Source: Sinomonas sp. R1AF57 (GTDB lineage Bacteria; Actinomycetota; Actinomycetes; Actinomycetales; Micrococcaceae). From it: a stretch of 64,000 bases of DNA. Within the stretch, counting starts at the first letter, position 1, and the number at the start of each line of letters is the position of its first letter. Shown piece after piece: positions 25,769 to 36,064 of this stretch. Below the pieces are notes generated by a model. It was not told the DNA's origin. It searched no databases and worked only from the letters and a program-made list of their open reading frames with translations. The position numbers and the translations under genes are program-made. The stretch covers positions 2,679,990 to 2,743,989 of the forward strand of contig NZ_CP022463.1 of the NCBI RefSeq assembly GCF_002224485.1, read 5' to 3'.

Positions 25769-25887
25769 GCGCCGAGGTCACCCCCTCTGGCGCCGAAGTC
25801 ACCCCGTGTGGCGCCGAAGTCACCCCTTGTCGAGCGCCCAGAACTGGCACCGGGGTGACCTCGCGCCCACACGGGGTGATGTCGGCG
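25769..25887. repeat. 21-bp-pitch repeat, three direct and two inverted copies
   Basis: GCGCCGAAGTCACCCC or a one-base variant stands at 25769, 25790 and 25811, exactly 21 bp apart. The reverse complement core GGGGTGA recurs at 25852 and 25873, again 21 bp apart. The block fills the 145-base gap between two converging genes, pucR-type and fprA copy 2. It can fold into a long stem and may end both transcripts, but the strict pitch is not expected of a simple terminator. Confidence 0.8.
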
Positions 25888-25899
25888 GAGGTGGTGGGG

Positions 25900-27366
25900 T
25901 CAGCTGGGGATGGCTGCCCCGTTGGAGATCTGCACCATCTCCTCGCGGGAGACGACCTTGACGCGCTCGCGCGCCACCTCGCCCTTGTGCGTCACGGCCG
26001 GGGCAGCGGCGGAGCCGAGGGCCTTCTCGTGGGCGTCGAGGGCGATCCAGCCCTCCCACGTCGTGAACTCCACGCCGCGCGACGCGAGCAGCTCGGTCAC
26101 GGAGTCCTCAGCGGGCTCGTCAGCGACGGGAAGCTCCTCGCGCGCCTCGAGCAGGTGCCCGATCGTCTCGAGGGCATCGCCCTTGGTGTGGCCGATGAGG
26201 CCCACCGGGCCGCGCTTGATCCAGCCCGTCGTGTAGACGCCCGGGACGAACGCGCCGTCGGCACCCAGGACGCGGCCGCCGTCGTTCGGGACGACGCCGC
26301 GACGGTGGTCGAACTCGAGGTCCGGCAGGGACGAGCCGAAGTAGCCGATGGCGCGGTAGACGGCCTGGACGGGGTAGTCGGTGAACTCGCCGGTGCCACG
26401 GACGTTCCCGGTGCCGTCGAGCTCCTGGCGCTCGAAGCGGATCCCGGCGACCTTCCCCGGGGCCTCGGGCGAGTCGACGATCTCGACCGGACTCTGCAGG
26501 AAGTGCAGGTGCAGGCGGCGGGACGCGGTCAGCTCGGAGAGGTCCTCGGGCTGCTCCGCGATCCAGTTGGTCAGGGTGCCGACCATGGTCTTGACCTGGT
26601 TGTTGCTCTGGATCTCGCGGTCCGAGGCCTCGTCGAACTCGAAGTCCTCCGGGTACAGCACGATGTCGACGTCGTGCGAGTGGGAGAGCTCGCGCAGCTC
26701 GAGCGGGGTGAACTTGACCTGCGCGGGGCCGCGGCGGCCGAACACGTGCACGTCGGTAACCGGGGACTCCTTGAGGATCCGGTAGACGTTGTCCGGGATC
26801 TCGGTGACGAGCAGCTCGTCGGCGTGCTTCGAGAGCACGCGCGCGACGTCGAGCGCCACGTTGCCGTTGCCGATGACGGCGATCTCCTTCGCCTCCAGCG
26901 GCCACTCGCGCGGCACGTCGGGGTGCCCGTCGTACCACGAGACGAAGTCGGCAGCTCCGAAGGAGCCCTCGAGCTCGACGCCGGGGATGTTCAGGTCCGC
27001 GTCCTTGATGGCACCGGTCGCGAAGATCACGGCGTCGTAGTGGCGCTGGAGGTCCGCGAGCGTCAGGTCCGTGCCGTAGTCGACGTTGCCGAAGAAGCGG
27101 ATGTCGCCCCTGTCGAGCACCTTGTGCAGGGCGTTGACGATCCCCTTGATCCGGGGATGGTCCGGCGCCACGCCGTAGCGGATCAGCCCGTACGGCGCCG
27201 GGTAGCGGTCGAACAGGTCGATGCTCAGCGTGAGCTCCCCCGAGGAGACCGGAGCGCTCTTGGTCAGGAGGTCCGCGGCGTACACGCCGGCGGGGCCGGA
27301 CCCGATGACGGCGATGCGGAGCGGGCGGGCGGCGGTGCCGCGGGGGTCAGGGGCGGTGTTCGACAC
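25900..27366 (-). CDS. Ferredoxin/flavodoxin-NADP reductase, FprA type (copy 2)
   Basis: A 488-residue paralogue of the protein at 17954-19402. It has the same FAD motif (VIGSGPAGVYAADLL), YGLIRYGVAPDHPRIKGI, the NADP motif AVIGNGNVALDVARVL, and GWIKRGPVGLIGHTKGDA. The two agree over nearly their whole length, so one arose by duplication. This copy lies 67 bases downstream of the siroheme synthase gene in the sulfonate/siroheme operon direction, which suggests it supplies electrons to sulfite reduction. The GTG start follows AAGGAACC. Confidence 0.92.
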   Translation of the reverse strand: MSNTAPDPRGTAARPLRIAVIGSGPAGVYAADLLTKSAPVSSGELTLSIDLFDRYPAPYGLIRYGVAPDHPRIKGIVNALHKVLDRGDIRFFGNVDYGTDLTLADLQRHYDAVIFATGAIKDADLNIPGVELEGSFGAADFVSWYDGHPDVPREWPLEAKEIAVIGNGNVALDVARVLSKHADELLVTEIPDNVYRILKESPVTDVHVFGRRGPAQVKFTPLELRELSHSHDVDIVLYPEDFEFDEASDREIQSNNQVKTMVGTLTNWIAEQPEDLSELTASRRLHLHFLQSPVEIVDSPEAPGKVAGIRFERQELDGTGNVRGTGEFTDYPVQAVYRAIGYFGSSLPDLEFDHRRGVVPNDGGRVLGADGAFVPGVYTTGWIKRGPVGLIGHTKGDALETIGHLLEAREELPVADEPAEDSVTELLASRGVEFTTWEGWIALDAHEKALGSAAAPAVTHKGEVARERVKVVSREEMVQISNGAAIPS

Positions 27367-27403
27367 TAGGTGGTTCCTTCGGTGTGGTGATCCATTGCTG
27401 AGC

Positions 27404-27435
27404 AGATGTCGTTATGGGTGCTCAGAACGACATCT
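27404..27435. repeat. Isolated 10-bp inverted repeat at the end of the siroheme synthase gene
   Basis: AGATGTCGTT at 27404-27413 is exactly complementary in reverse to AACGACATCT at 27426-27435, with a 12-bp loop. It covers the stop codon of the siroheme synthase gene and the gap to fprA copy 2. It could be an attenuating or stabilising hairpin in a shared transcript or a dispersed palindromic element. There is no T-run. Confidence 0.55.
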
Positions 27436-28681
27436 ACGGAGCAGTCGATGACAGGTGGGGGGCGCGGGCGCGGCGAAGGTCCGAGGGCGCGTACGGGCTC
27501 ACGCGCACGACGTCGCCAATGACGATCACGGCCGGGTTCGCGACTCCGACGGCGCGGGCCCGATCTACGATCGTACCCAGTGTCGCGATGGTGACGCGCT
27601 GCTCCGGTGTCCAGCCGCGCTCGACGATCGCGACCGGCGTCGTGCCGGCCAGGCCGCGGGAGCGCAGGACGGCGACGGAGTCGGCCAGCCGGCGCACGCC
27701 CATGAGCAGGACGATCGTGTGGTCGGGCCGGGCGGGCAGCTCGGCGAGCTCGTCGTGGCCGGTCGCGACCGAGAAGCCGGTGGCGAGGCCCCGGTGCGTG
27801 ACCGGGATCCCGGCGGCGGCGGGGACGGAGACGGCGCTCGTGACGCCGGGCACCACCTCGACGTCGACGCCATGGCGCCGGCAGTACTCGGCCTCCTCGC
27901 CCCCGCGGCCCAGGACGTACGGGTCGCCGCCCTTGAGCCGCACGACGACGTTCCCGGCCGTCGCCTCGCGCACGAGGATCTCGTTGATCTCGTGCTGCGT
28001 GGCCTGGTGCGCGCCGGGGGCCTTGCCGACCTCGATGACGCGCACGGAGTCGGAGAGCTCGGCCAGGAGGCCGCGCGGGCCGAGCCTGTCGGCCACGACG
28101 ACGTCGGCCTCGGCCAGGAGCTGGCGGCCGCGGACGGTGATGAGCCCCTCGGCGCCGGGGCCGCCGCCCACGAGGGACACGCGTCCGGCCGGGGAGGGCG
28201 CGCGGTGGCGCCGCAGCGGCAGCTTGCCCTCGCGGAGCGCGGAAACGATCGCGTCCTTGAGCGCCTTGGCCCGCCGCGGGTCTCCCCCGGCGTTCACGGC
28301 GACGGTGACGTCGTCCACCCGGGCCGTCGCAGGGGTCCACGCCGCGGAGGCTTCGTGGTCCGCGGCGTTGACGCACCAGATGCGGCGCTCCTCCGCCTCG
28401 GCGGCCACGCGGGCATCCACGCCGGGCACGCCGGTCGCGGTCTGGACGAACCACACGCCGTCGAGGTCGCGCGTCTCGTACCCGCGGCGCACCCACGCGA
28501 CGAGTCCCGCCTCGGCCAGGCGCACGACGTCGTGCCCCGCCTCGGGCGCCACGACGGTCACCTTCGCGCCGGCGTCGAGCAGGCCCTGCGCGCGTCGCGC
28601 GGCGACCTTGCCGCCGCCGACGACGAGCACGTCCCGCCCGAGGAGGCGCAGCGAGGTGGGGTACAGGTCGATGCCGCTCAT
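27434..28681 (-). CDS. Siroheme synthase: precorrin-2 dehydrogenase fused to uroporphyrinogen-III methyltransferase
   Basis: A 415-residue bifunctional cytosolic enzyme. Residues about 5-150 form a SirC/Met8-like NAD domain (RDVLVVGGGKVAARRAQGLL) that oxidises precorrin-2. Residues about 165-400 form the SUMT (CobA) domain, beginning VSLVGGGPGAEGLITVRG and containing VVRLKGGDPYVLGRGGEEAEY and GVTSAVSVPAAAGIPVTHR, which methylates uroporphyrinogen III. Iron insertion may be done by the CbiX protein at 43680. Its start overlaps the ABC permease stop by 4 bases, so siroheme supply is coupled to sulfur uptake. Confidence 0.92.
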   Translation of the reverse strand: MSGIDLYPTSLRLLGRDVLVVGGGKVAARRAQGLLDAGAKVTVVAPEAGHDVVRLAEAGLVAWVRRGYETRDLDGVWFVQTATGVPGVDARVAAEAEERRIWCVNAADHEASAAWTPATARVDDVTVAVNAGGDPRRAKALKDAIVSALREGKLPLRRHRAPSPAGRVSLVGGGPGAEGLITVRGRQLLAEADVVVADRLGPRGLLAELSDSVRVIEVGKAPGAHQATQHEINEILVREATAGNVVVRLKGGDPYVLGRGGEEAEYCRRHGVDVEVVPGVTSAVSVPAAAGIPVTHRGLATGFSVATGHDELAELPARPDHTIVLLMGVRRLADSVAVLRSRGLAGTTPVAIVERGWTPEQRVTIATLGTIVDRARAVGVANPAVIVIGDVVRVSPYAPSDLRRARAPHLSSTAP

Positions 28682-29598
28682 CGCGTGCCTCCTGCCAGGA
28701 GTCCGCGGCGCGTCAGCAGGCGCCGCTCGACGGGTCCGAACACGGCGAGCTCGATGAGGACACCGACGCCGAGGATGATGAGGATGGCGCTCATGACCAC
28801 GCCCATGTCGCTCAGGGTCCGGCCCTGGTCGAGCAGGGAGCCGAGTCCGAAGCCCATCGTGCCGCCCACGGCGATGATCTCCGCGGCCATGAGGGAGCGC
28901 CACGAGAAGGCCCAGCCCTGCTTGAGCCCCGCGACGTAGCCGGGCAGGGCCGCGGGGAGGATGACCTGGAGCGCAAGCTCGGTGCGCGATGCCCCGAGGA
29001 CCGTCGCGACCCGCCGGTACTGCGGCGGCACCTGGTCGATGCCCGAGACGAGCCCGTTGACGATCGAGGGGATCGCGCCCATGAGCACCACGAAGTACAC
29101 CGTCGCGTCGGTGAGGCCGAACCAGATGATCGCCGCCGGGACCCACGCGACCGACGGGAGCACCTGCAGGCCCGAGATGAGCGGCCCGAACGCGCGGCGC
29201 AGGGTCTTGACCTGGCCGAGCAGCAGGCCGAGCGGGGTGGCGACGACGACGCTCACGGCGAAGCCGAGGAGGCCGCGCTGCAGCGACGTCCAGACCGCCT
29301 CCTGCACCGTGCCCTCGGCCCAGAGCTGGGCGAGGGAGCCGAGGACGTCGAGCGGGCCGGGGACGAGGTCCCGGCGCTTGAGGCCGAGGCCGACGTACAG
29401 CTGCCACGCGAGCAGCAGCACGACGACGGCCGCGAGGGGCAGGAGCGCCCGGCTCCAGTCGCGGCGCCGCCTGACGGTGTCGGACTGGAGCTCGTCGAGG
29501 CCGGCTTCGAGGGCACGCAGCTCGGCCGCGTCGACGGAGCCGGCGGCGTGGACGGAAACGCCCGTGGGCTCCTTCTCGAGGGTTGAGTTACTTGCCAT
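28678..29598 (-). CDS. ABC transporter permease, SsuC/TauC type
   Basis: A 306-residue inner membrane permease with about six helices after an about 50-residue cytosolic tail. The permease EAA-type loop reads VLGASRTELALQVILPAALPGYVAGLKQGWAFSWRSLMAAE, a pattern of the sulfonate/nitrate/taurine importers. It overlaps the ATPase gene by 11 bases and the siroheme synthase gene by 4. Together with the ATPase and binding protein it forms a complete importer. Context favours an organosulfur or sulfate-like substrate. Confidence 0.9.
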   Translation of the reverse strand: MASNSTLEKEPTGVSVHAAGSVDAAELRALEAGLDELQSDTVRRRRDWSRALLPLAAVVVLLLAWQLYVGLGLKRRDLVPGPLDVLGSLAQLWAEGTVQEAVWTSLQRGLLGFAVSVVVATPLGLLLGQVKTLRRAFGPLISGLQVLPSVAWVPAAIIWFGLTDATVYFVVLMGAIPSIVNGLVSGIDQVPPQYRRVATVLGASRTELALQVILPAALPGYVAGLKQGWAFSWRSLMAAEIIAVGGTMGFGLGSLLDQGRTLSDMGVVMSAILIILGVGVLIELAVFGPVERRLLTRRGLLAGGTR

Positions 29599-30313
29599 GG
29601 CGTGCGATCTCCTCGCGCAGTCGTGAGGTGAGCTGCCCGGTGAGGGCGGCGGCAGCGGCGGCGTCGTGCTTCGTCGCCTCGGGCACCGCCCACTCGGCGA
29701 CGACCCGGCCTGGCCGGGACGAGAGGAGCAGGACCCGCTGGCCGAGGCGGACGGCCTCGCGGACGTTGTGGGTGACGAAGATGATGGTCCGGCCGGTCTC
29801 ACGCCAGATCCGGCTGAGCTCCTCGTGGAGGAGGTCGCGGGTGATGGCGTCGAGGGCCGCGAACGGCTCGTCCATGAGGAGGACCTGCCGGTCCTGCGAG
29901 AGGGCCCGGGCGAGGGCGACGCGCTGGCGCATGCCCCCTGAGAGCTCATGCGGCCGCTTGTCGCCGGCCTCGCCGAGGTGGACCAGGTCGAGGAGCTCGA
30001 CGGCCCGTGCCCGCCGCTCGGCCTTTGGGACGCCGCGGAGCCTGAGCGCGAGCTCGATGTTCCCGCGTGCGGTGAGCCACGGGTAGAGGGCGGCGTCCTG
30101 GAACATGAACGCCGCGCCGTCGGCCGGCACCTCGAGCGCGCCCGCGGTGGGCCGCTCGAGGCCGGCGATGATGTTCAGCAGCGTGGACTTGCCGCAGCCG
30201 GAGGCGCCCAGCAGCGCGACGAACTCGCCTTGGGCGATGCTCGCGTTGACGCCGTCGAGGACGGGGGCGCCATCGCCGAAGCGCTTGCCGAGGTTTTCGA
30301 GAAGTACGGTCAT
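29588..30313 (-). CDS. ABC transporter ATPase, SsuB/TauB type
   Basis: A 241-residue nucleotide-binding subunit. Walker A is GASGCGKST near residues 36-44. The Q-loop is FMFQDAALYPWLTARGNI. The signature is ELSGGMRQRVALARAL, followed by Walker B VLLMDEPFAALD and the switch histidine in FVTHNVREA. It belongs to the sulfonate/nitrate/taurine subgroup. Its start overlaps the binding-protein stop by 4 bases. Confidence 0.94.
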   Translation of the reverse strand: MTVLLENLGKRFGDGAPVLDGVNASIAQGEFVALLGASGCGKSTLLNIIAGLERPTAGALEVPADGAAFMFQDAALYPWLTARGNIELALRLRGVPKAERRARAVELLDLVHLGEAGDKRPHELSGGMRQRVALARALSQDRQVLLMDEPFAALDAITRDLLHEELSRIWRETGRTIIFVTHNVREAVRLGQRVLLLSSRPGRVVAEWAVPEATKHDAAAAAALTGQLTSRLREEIARHGK

Positions 30314-31461
30314 CGGGTGGCCTCCTCGAGCCAGTGCAGGTCGAACAGGCCGGTGAGGTCGGCCTCCTTCGTGACGCCGGCGGTGACGCCGTCGTGGAGG
30401 AGCTTCGGGTACGCGCCGGCGAGCGGATCGGTCGTGAAGGTGATGTTGGCCAGGGCCCGCTCGATCACGTCGGCGGGGAGCTCGGAGCCGGAGGCGGCCT
30501 TGAGGCCGGCGTTGACGGTGCTCGCCTTCTCGGCCGCGCTGGCCCTGCTGAGCCAGTCGACGGCGGCGACGTGCCCCTTCAGGAGCGCCTCCACAGTCTG
30601 GGGGTGCTCGGCGGCGAACGTCCTGTTGACGATGAGGACGGTGGTCGGGAACAGCCCCGGCTTGCCGGTGCCCGTCCCGTCCCAGAGGTCCTTCTCGTCG
30701 ACCAGGACCTTGGCCCCGGCCTGCAGCACGAGGCGGGACGCCCACGGCTCGGGCAGCCACGCGCCGTCGAGCTTCCCGTCCTGGAAGAGCTTGAGGGTCT
30801 GGGCGTTCTCGGTGGGGTTGACGGTGACGTCTCCGCCGCCGTTCGGGGTCGTGGCCAGGCCCTTCGAGGCGAGGTAGGCGCGCAGGGCCACGTCCTGCGT
30901 GCCGCCGAGCTGCGGCGTGGCCAGGACCTTGCCCCTGAGCTGGTCCGGGGACGTGATCTCCGGCCTCACCACCAGCTGGGCGCCGCCGGCGGCAGCCCCG
31001 GCGATGACGGCGATGGACTGTCCGTTGCTCTTGACGAAGGAGTTGATGGCCGGGTTCGGACCGACGTAGGCCGCGTCGATCGCCCCGGCGTTGAGGGCCT
31101 CGATCGCCGCGGGGCCGGCGTTGAACACCTGGGTGGCCATGGTGTCGGTCCCGGCGGCCTTGAGCGCGTCGGCGACGAGCCCGTTCTGGACGCCGACGAG
31201 GGCCGGCGCGTGCGTGACGTTGCCGAAGTAGCCGAGCCGCAGCTGCGGCGCGGGCGTCCCGGCGGCGGCCGCGGACGCGGTCGGCTTCTCGCCCGGATTC
31301 ACGGCGGTCGCGATCGCGGCGGCCGCGCCCAGCAGGAGGACGACGGCGGCGGCGAGCCCGAGCTTGAACCCTCGCCCCCGCGTCGCCTCCCTCTCGGCGG
31401 AGTCGGCGGTGATGCGGATGGTGTCGGGGCGGCTGGCGGGCGTCTCGGTGCTCTGGGTCAT
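30310..31461 (-). CDS. ABC transporter substrate-binding protein, SsuA type
   Basis: A 383-residue solute-binding protein. Residues about 32-55 form an uncleaved or poorly cleaved hydrophobic anchor after a polar tail. No lipobox cysteine is present, which is unusual for a Gram-positive binding protein. The mature part (LRLGYFGNVTHAPALVGVQNGLV, AYVGPNPAINSFVKS, GAWLPEPWASRL) matches the sulfonate/nitrate-binding SBP fold. The ATG at 31461 is chosen over an upstream one for its GAGGA. It heads the operon with ATPase, permease and siroheme synthase. Confidence 0.9.
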   Translation of the reverse strand: MTQSTETPASRPDTIRITADSAEREATRGRGFKLGLAAAVVLLLGAAAAIATAVNPGEKPTASAAAAGTPAPQLRLGYFGNVTHAPALVGVQNGLVADALKAAGTDTMATQVFNAGPAAIEALNAGAIDAAYVGPNPAINSFVKSNGQSIAVIAGAAAGGAQLVVRPEITSPDQLRGKVLATPQLGGTQDVALRAYLASKGLATTPNGGGDVTVNPTENAQTLKLFQDGKLDGAWLPEPWASRLVLQAGAKVLVDEKDLWDGTGTGKPGLFPTTVLIVNRTFAAEHPQTVEALLKGHVAAVDWLSRASAAEKASTVNAGLKAASGSELPADVIERALANITFTTDPLAGAYPKLLHDGVTAGVTKEADLTGLFDLHWLEEATR

Positions 31462-31615
31462 GAGGTGGTCCTCGGTCTCTCGCAGGGTCGGCAGGTCTCG
31501 GGTGGGGCCTATCGACGAGCCCGACATCGGGGCGTGCCGGCCACCGTGCGGGTGCGGTCCTGCGGGATCATGCGTTCAAGCATGGACGCGGCGGGTTCCG
31601 CCGGCCAAGGGTCCG

Positions 31616-31650
31616 GTCACGGGCGTTCACGCTGCGTCACGCGGCGTCAC
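31616..31650. promoter_or_regulatory. Four GTCAC-type repeats at exact 10-bp pitch
   Basis: GTCAC at 31616, TTCAC at 31626, GTCAC at 31636 and GTCAC at 31646 repeat at one per 10 bases, i.e. on one face of the helix. They stand 155-189 bases ahead of the sulfonate-type binding protein gene. A cooperative direct-repeat regulator is a natural reading; the regulator is not known. Confidence 0.5.
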
Positions 31651-31691
31651 AGACCGCCGGGCGGTGTCCGCGCCGTGCGGCGGGAATGCGA

Positions 31692-31720
31692 AAGGCGCGG
31701 CCCCCGAAGGGACCGCGCCT
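31692..31720 (-). terminator. Terminator of katG
   Basis: On the minus strand AGGCGCGGTCCC pairs with GGGGCCGCGCCT (one G-T pair) around a TTCG tetraloop, followed by TTCGC, 17 bases beyond the katG stop. Confidence 0.85.
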
Positions 31721-31737
31721 CTCGCAGGCTGCGGGGA

Positions 31738-34023
<2,286 letters not shown>

Positions 34024-34166
34024 TCACGAATTCTGGCCCCTTGGAGCACGTCTGGTACGAGCACGGCGGCCGGAGGACGCTCTCGGAGAAGGTGCGGCCG
34101 CGGCGCCGTACTGTGCACCTCTGACGCTAGCAGTGAGGGGCGCACGTCGTCTTGTTAGGTGTCCAT

Positions 34167-35099
34167 TCATTGGACGGCCCGGGCGAGCGCCGCGATGTCC
34201 GCCGGTGTCGTGCGGCAGCACCCTCCCACGAGACGCGCACCGAGGCCGAGCCACTCCCCGGCGCACGAGGCGAGCGTGGCGGCGTCGTGCTGAGCGCCCC
34301 AGGCCTTGGTGTCCGGGTCATAGGGCTCCCCGGCGTTCGGGTACACCGCCAAGGGGAGGTCCGTGGACCGGGCCAAGTGCGCGAGCCCGCGGCTCGCCAG
34401 GGTGGGCGGGACGCAGTTGATGCCGACGGCGGCCAGCCCGGGTCGGCCGGTCAGCTCGCCGGCGAGCCTGCTCACTGGCGTGCCGTCGCTGAGGTGCTCG
34501 GCGTCGCGGAGGGTCACGCTGAGCCACGCCGTGGCGCCGAGGTCCCCGACGAGGTCCGCGAGCGCGAGGGCCTCCTCACCGGAGGGGATCGTCTCGCACG
34601 CGAGGACGTCTGCGCCGGCCTCGAGCAGCGCCTCCGCCCGCGGGCGGTGGAAGGCGAGGAACTGCCCACGCGTGAGCCGGTAGTCGCCGCGGTACTCGGA
34701 GCCGTCGGCGAGGTACGCGCCGTAGGGGCCCACCGACCCGGCGATGAAGAGCTCCGGCGAGCCAAGCCGCTCGGCGAGGCGCCGCCGTCGTGCGCTGTCG
34801 GCGAGGCGGACGCTCAGGCGCACGACGTCGAGGGCCTCCTGGCCGCTGAGCCCTCGCCTCCTGAGGCCGGCCGGCGCGGCCTGGTAGCTCGCGGTGGTCG
34901 CGACGCGGGCGCCGGCGCGGAAGTAGTCGAGGTGGACGGCCTCGATGGTCTCGGGCGCCTCGAGGAGGACCTTCGCGGACCACAGCGGGTCCGCGAGGTC
35001 GAAGCCGCGGGTCTCGAGCTCGGTCGCGAGCCCGCCGTCGAGCACGAGGGTCTCCCCCGCGGCGAGCGCGGCGGCGACTGGGTTCGGCGTGGCCTCCAT
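34167..35099 (-). CDS. mmuM: Homocysteine S-methyltransferase
   Basis: A 310-residue zinc enzyme that methylates homocysteine to methionine, with S-methylmethionine or S-adenosylmethionine as donor. It opens LVLDGGLATELETRGFDL and has the long ETIPSGEEALALADL stretch. The zinc ligands are C229 in GINCVPP and C294-C295 in GGCCRTTP. It is monocistronic and upstream of katG in the same direction, about 190 bases apart. It ties into the sulfur-amino-acid theme of the surrounding region. Confidence 0.9.
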   Translation of the reverse strand: MEATPNPVAAALAAGETLVLDGGLATELETRGFDLADPLWSAKVLLEAPETIEAVHLDYFRAGARVATTASYQAAPAGLRRRGLSGQEALDVVRLSVRLADSARRRRLAERLGSPELFIAGSVGPYGAYLADGSEYRGDYRLTRGQFLAFHRPRAEALLEAGADVLACETIPSGEEALALADLVGDLGATAWLSVTLRDAEHLSDGTPVSRLAGELTGRPGLAAVGINCVPPTLASRGLAHLARSTDLPLAVYPNAGEPYDPDTKAWGAQHDAATLASCAGEWLGLGARLVGGCCRTTPADIAALARAVQ

Positions 35100-35119
35100 G
35101 GAACGAGGCTAGTGCGCGG

Positions 35120-35923
35120 TCAGCGGTAGTGGACGCTGACGCTCCCCGAGCCGGTCTTGGCCTGGATGCGGTTGGGCGCCTTCGGGTCGGAGGTCACGTT
35201 GACCTGACGGCTGCCCGAGCCGGTGTCCACGTCCACCGCGTAGGAGCCCTGCGGGACGCGGAGCGTGATGCTGCCGGACCCGGTCTCGGCGGCGAGGGAG
35301 CTCGCGGCACGGGCGAGGTCGAGGGTGATGCTGCCGCTTCCGGTGTGCGCGGTGACCTGGGAGGACTGGAGGTCCGAGGCGGTGATGCTGCCGGACCCCG
35401 TCTCGAGGCGCAGGGAGTCCGCGATCCCGCGGGCCGTGACGGTGCCGGAACCGGTCTTGGCGTCCGTGCCCCCGAGCCGTCCGGTTAGCGTGACCGAGCC
35501 CGAGCCCTGGTCGATCGAGACCGCGGTCCCGTCTGGCACGGAGAGGATGTAGTCGATCGAGCACCAGGACAGGAAGCCGGAGCAGCCCGCGGCGAGCCGC
35601 AGTGTCTGTGCGTCGACCGATTCCTCGGGCGCGGGCTGGGCGTTGAAGGGGCCCCAGTGGGCCTCGCGGGTCACCTCGATCCGGCCGGGCGTGCCGCCGG
35701 CGCGGATGTCGATGGTCCCGGAGCCGCCGCGGACTTCGACCCTCGAGATCTGCTCGGTGAAGGTCCGGTTCGTCGTGGCCGACTGCCCGAAGACGCCTCC
35801 GCCGGAGCTCAGGGCGAGGAAGCCCGCGGCGCCGGCAAGGATCAGGGTTGCGCCGAGGCCGAGGGCAAGCCAGGGCCACCACGGCCGGGGCCGCGGGGGC
35901 GCGGGCTGAGGCGCTGTGCTCAT
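35120..35923 (-). CDS. DUF4097-like cell-surface protein with GSGS repeats
   Basis: A 267-residue protein with one transmembrane helix near residues 15-37 (WPWLALGLGATLILAGAAGFLAL) and an extracellular part made of about seven imperfect repeats, each ending in TGSGSI/V. The spacing, about 18-25 residues per rung, is that of a right-handed beta-helix of the DUF4097/DUF2807 class seen in putative adhesins and in proteins near anti-sigma factors. Two cysteines flank LSW in the middle (GCSGFLSWCS). It lies 21 bases before mmuM on the minus strand. No specific function can be given. Confidence 0.75.
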   Translation of the reverse strand: MSTAPQPAPPRPRPWWPWLALGLGATLILAGAAGFLALSSGGGVFGQSATTNRTFTEQISRVEVRGGSGTIDIRAGGTPGRIEVTREAHWGPFNAQPAPEESVDAQTLRLAAGCSGFLSWCSIDYILSVPDGTAVSIDQGSGSVTLTGRLGGTDAKTGSGTVTARGIADSLRLETGSGSITASDLQSSQVTAHTGSGSITLDLARAASSLAAETGSGSITLRVPQGSYAVDVDTGSGSRQVNVTSDPKAPNRIQAKTGSGSVSVHYR

Positions 35924-36064
35924 GCTCCGACGGTAGGTGCCGCCGGCGTCGCGGCACCACGGCCGCAAGTCCCGTTTCGCCCATGCAGACGGCGCCCCTC
36001 ACCTCAGCATCCAGCGATAGCTACAAATCCCTGGGTTCCGTCTGGGCCGCCGCTCGCCCCTCGC

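Noticed and set aside
34161-34175. GTCCA/TGGAC inverted repeat at the mmuM stop as a katG operator
   Set aside because: Five-base arms, partly inside the mmuM coding end and about 185 bases from the katG start, with no similarity to the Fur-type palindrome near katA.
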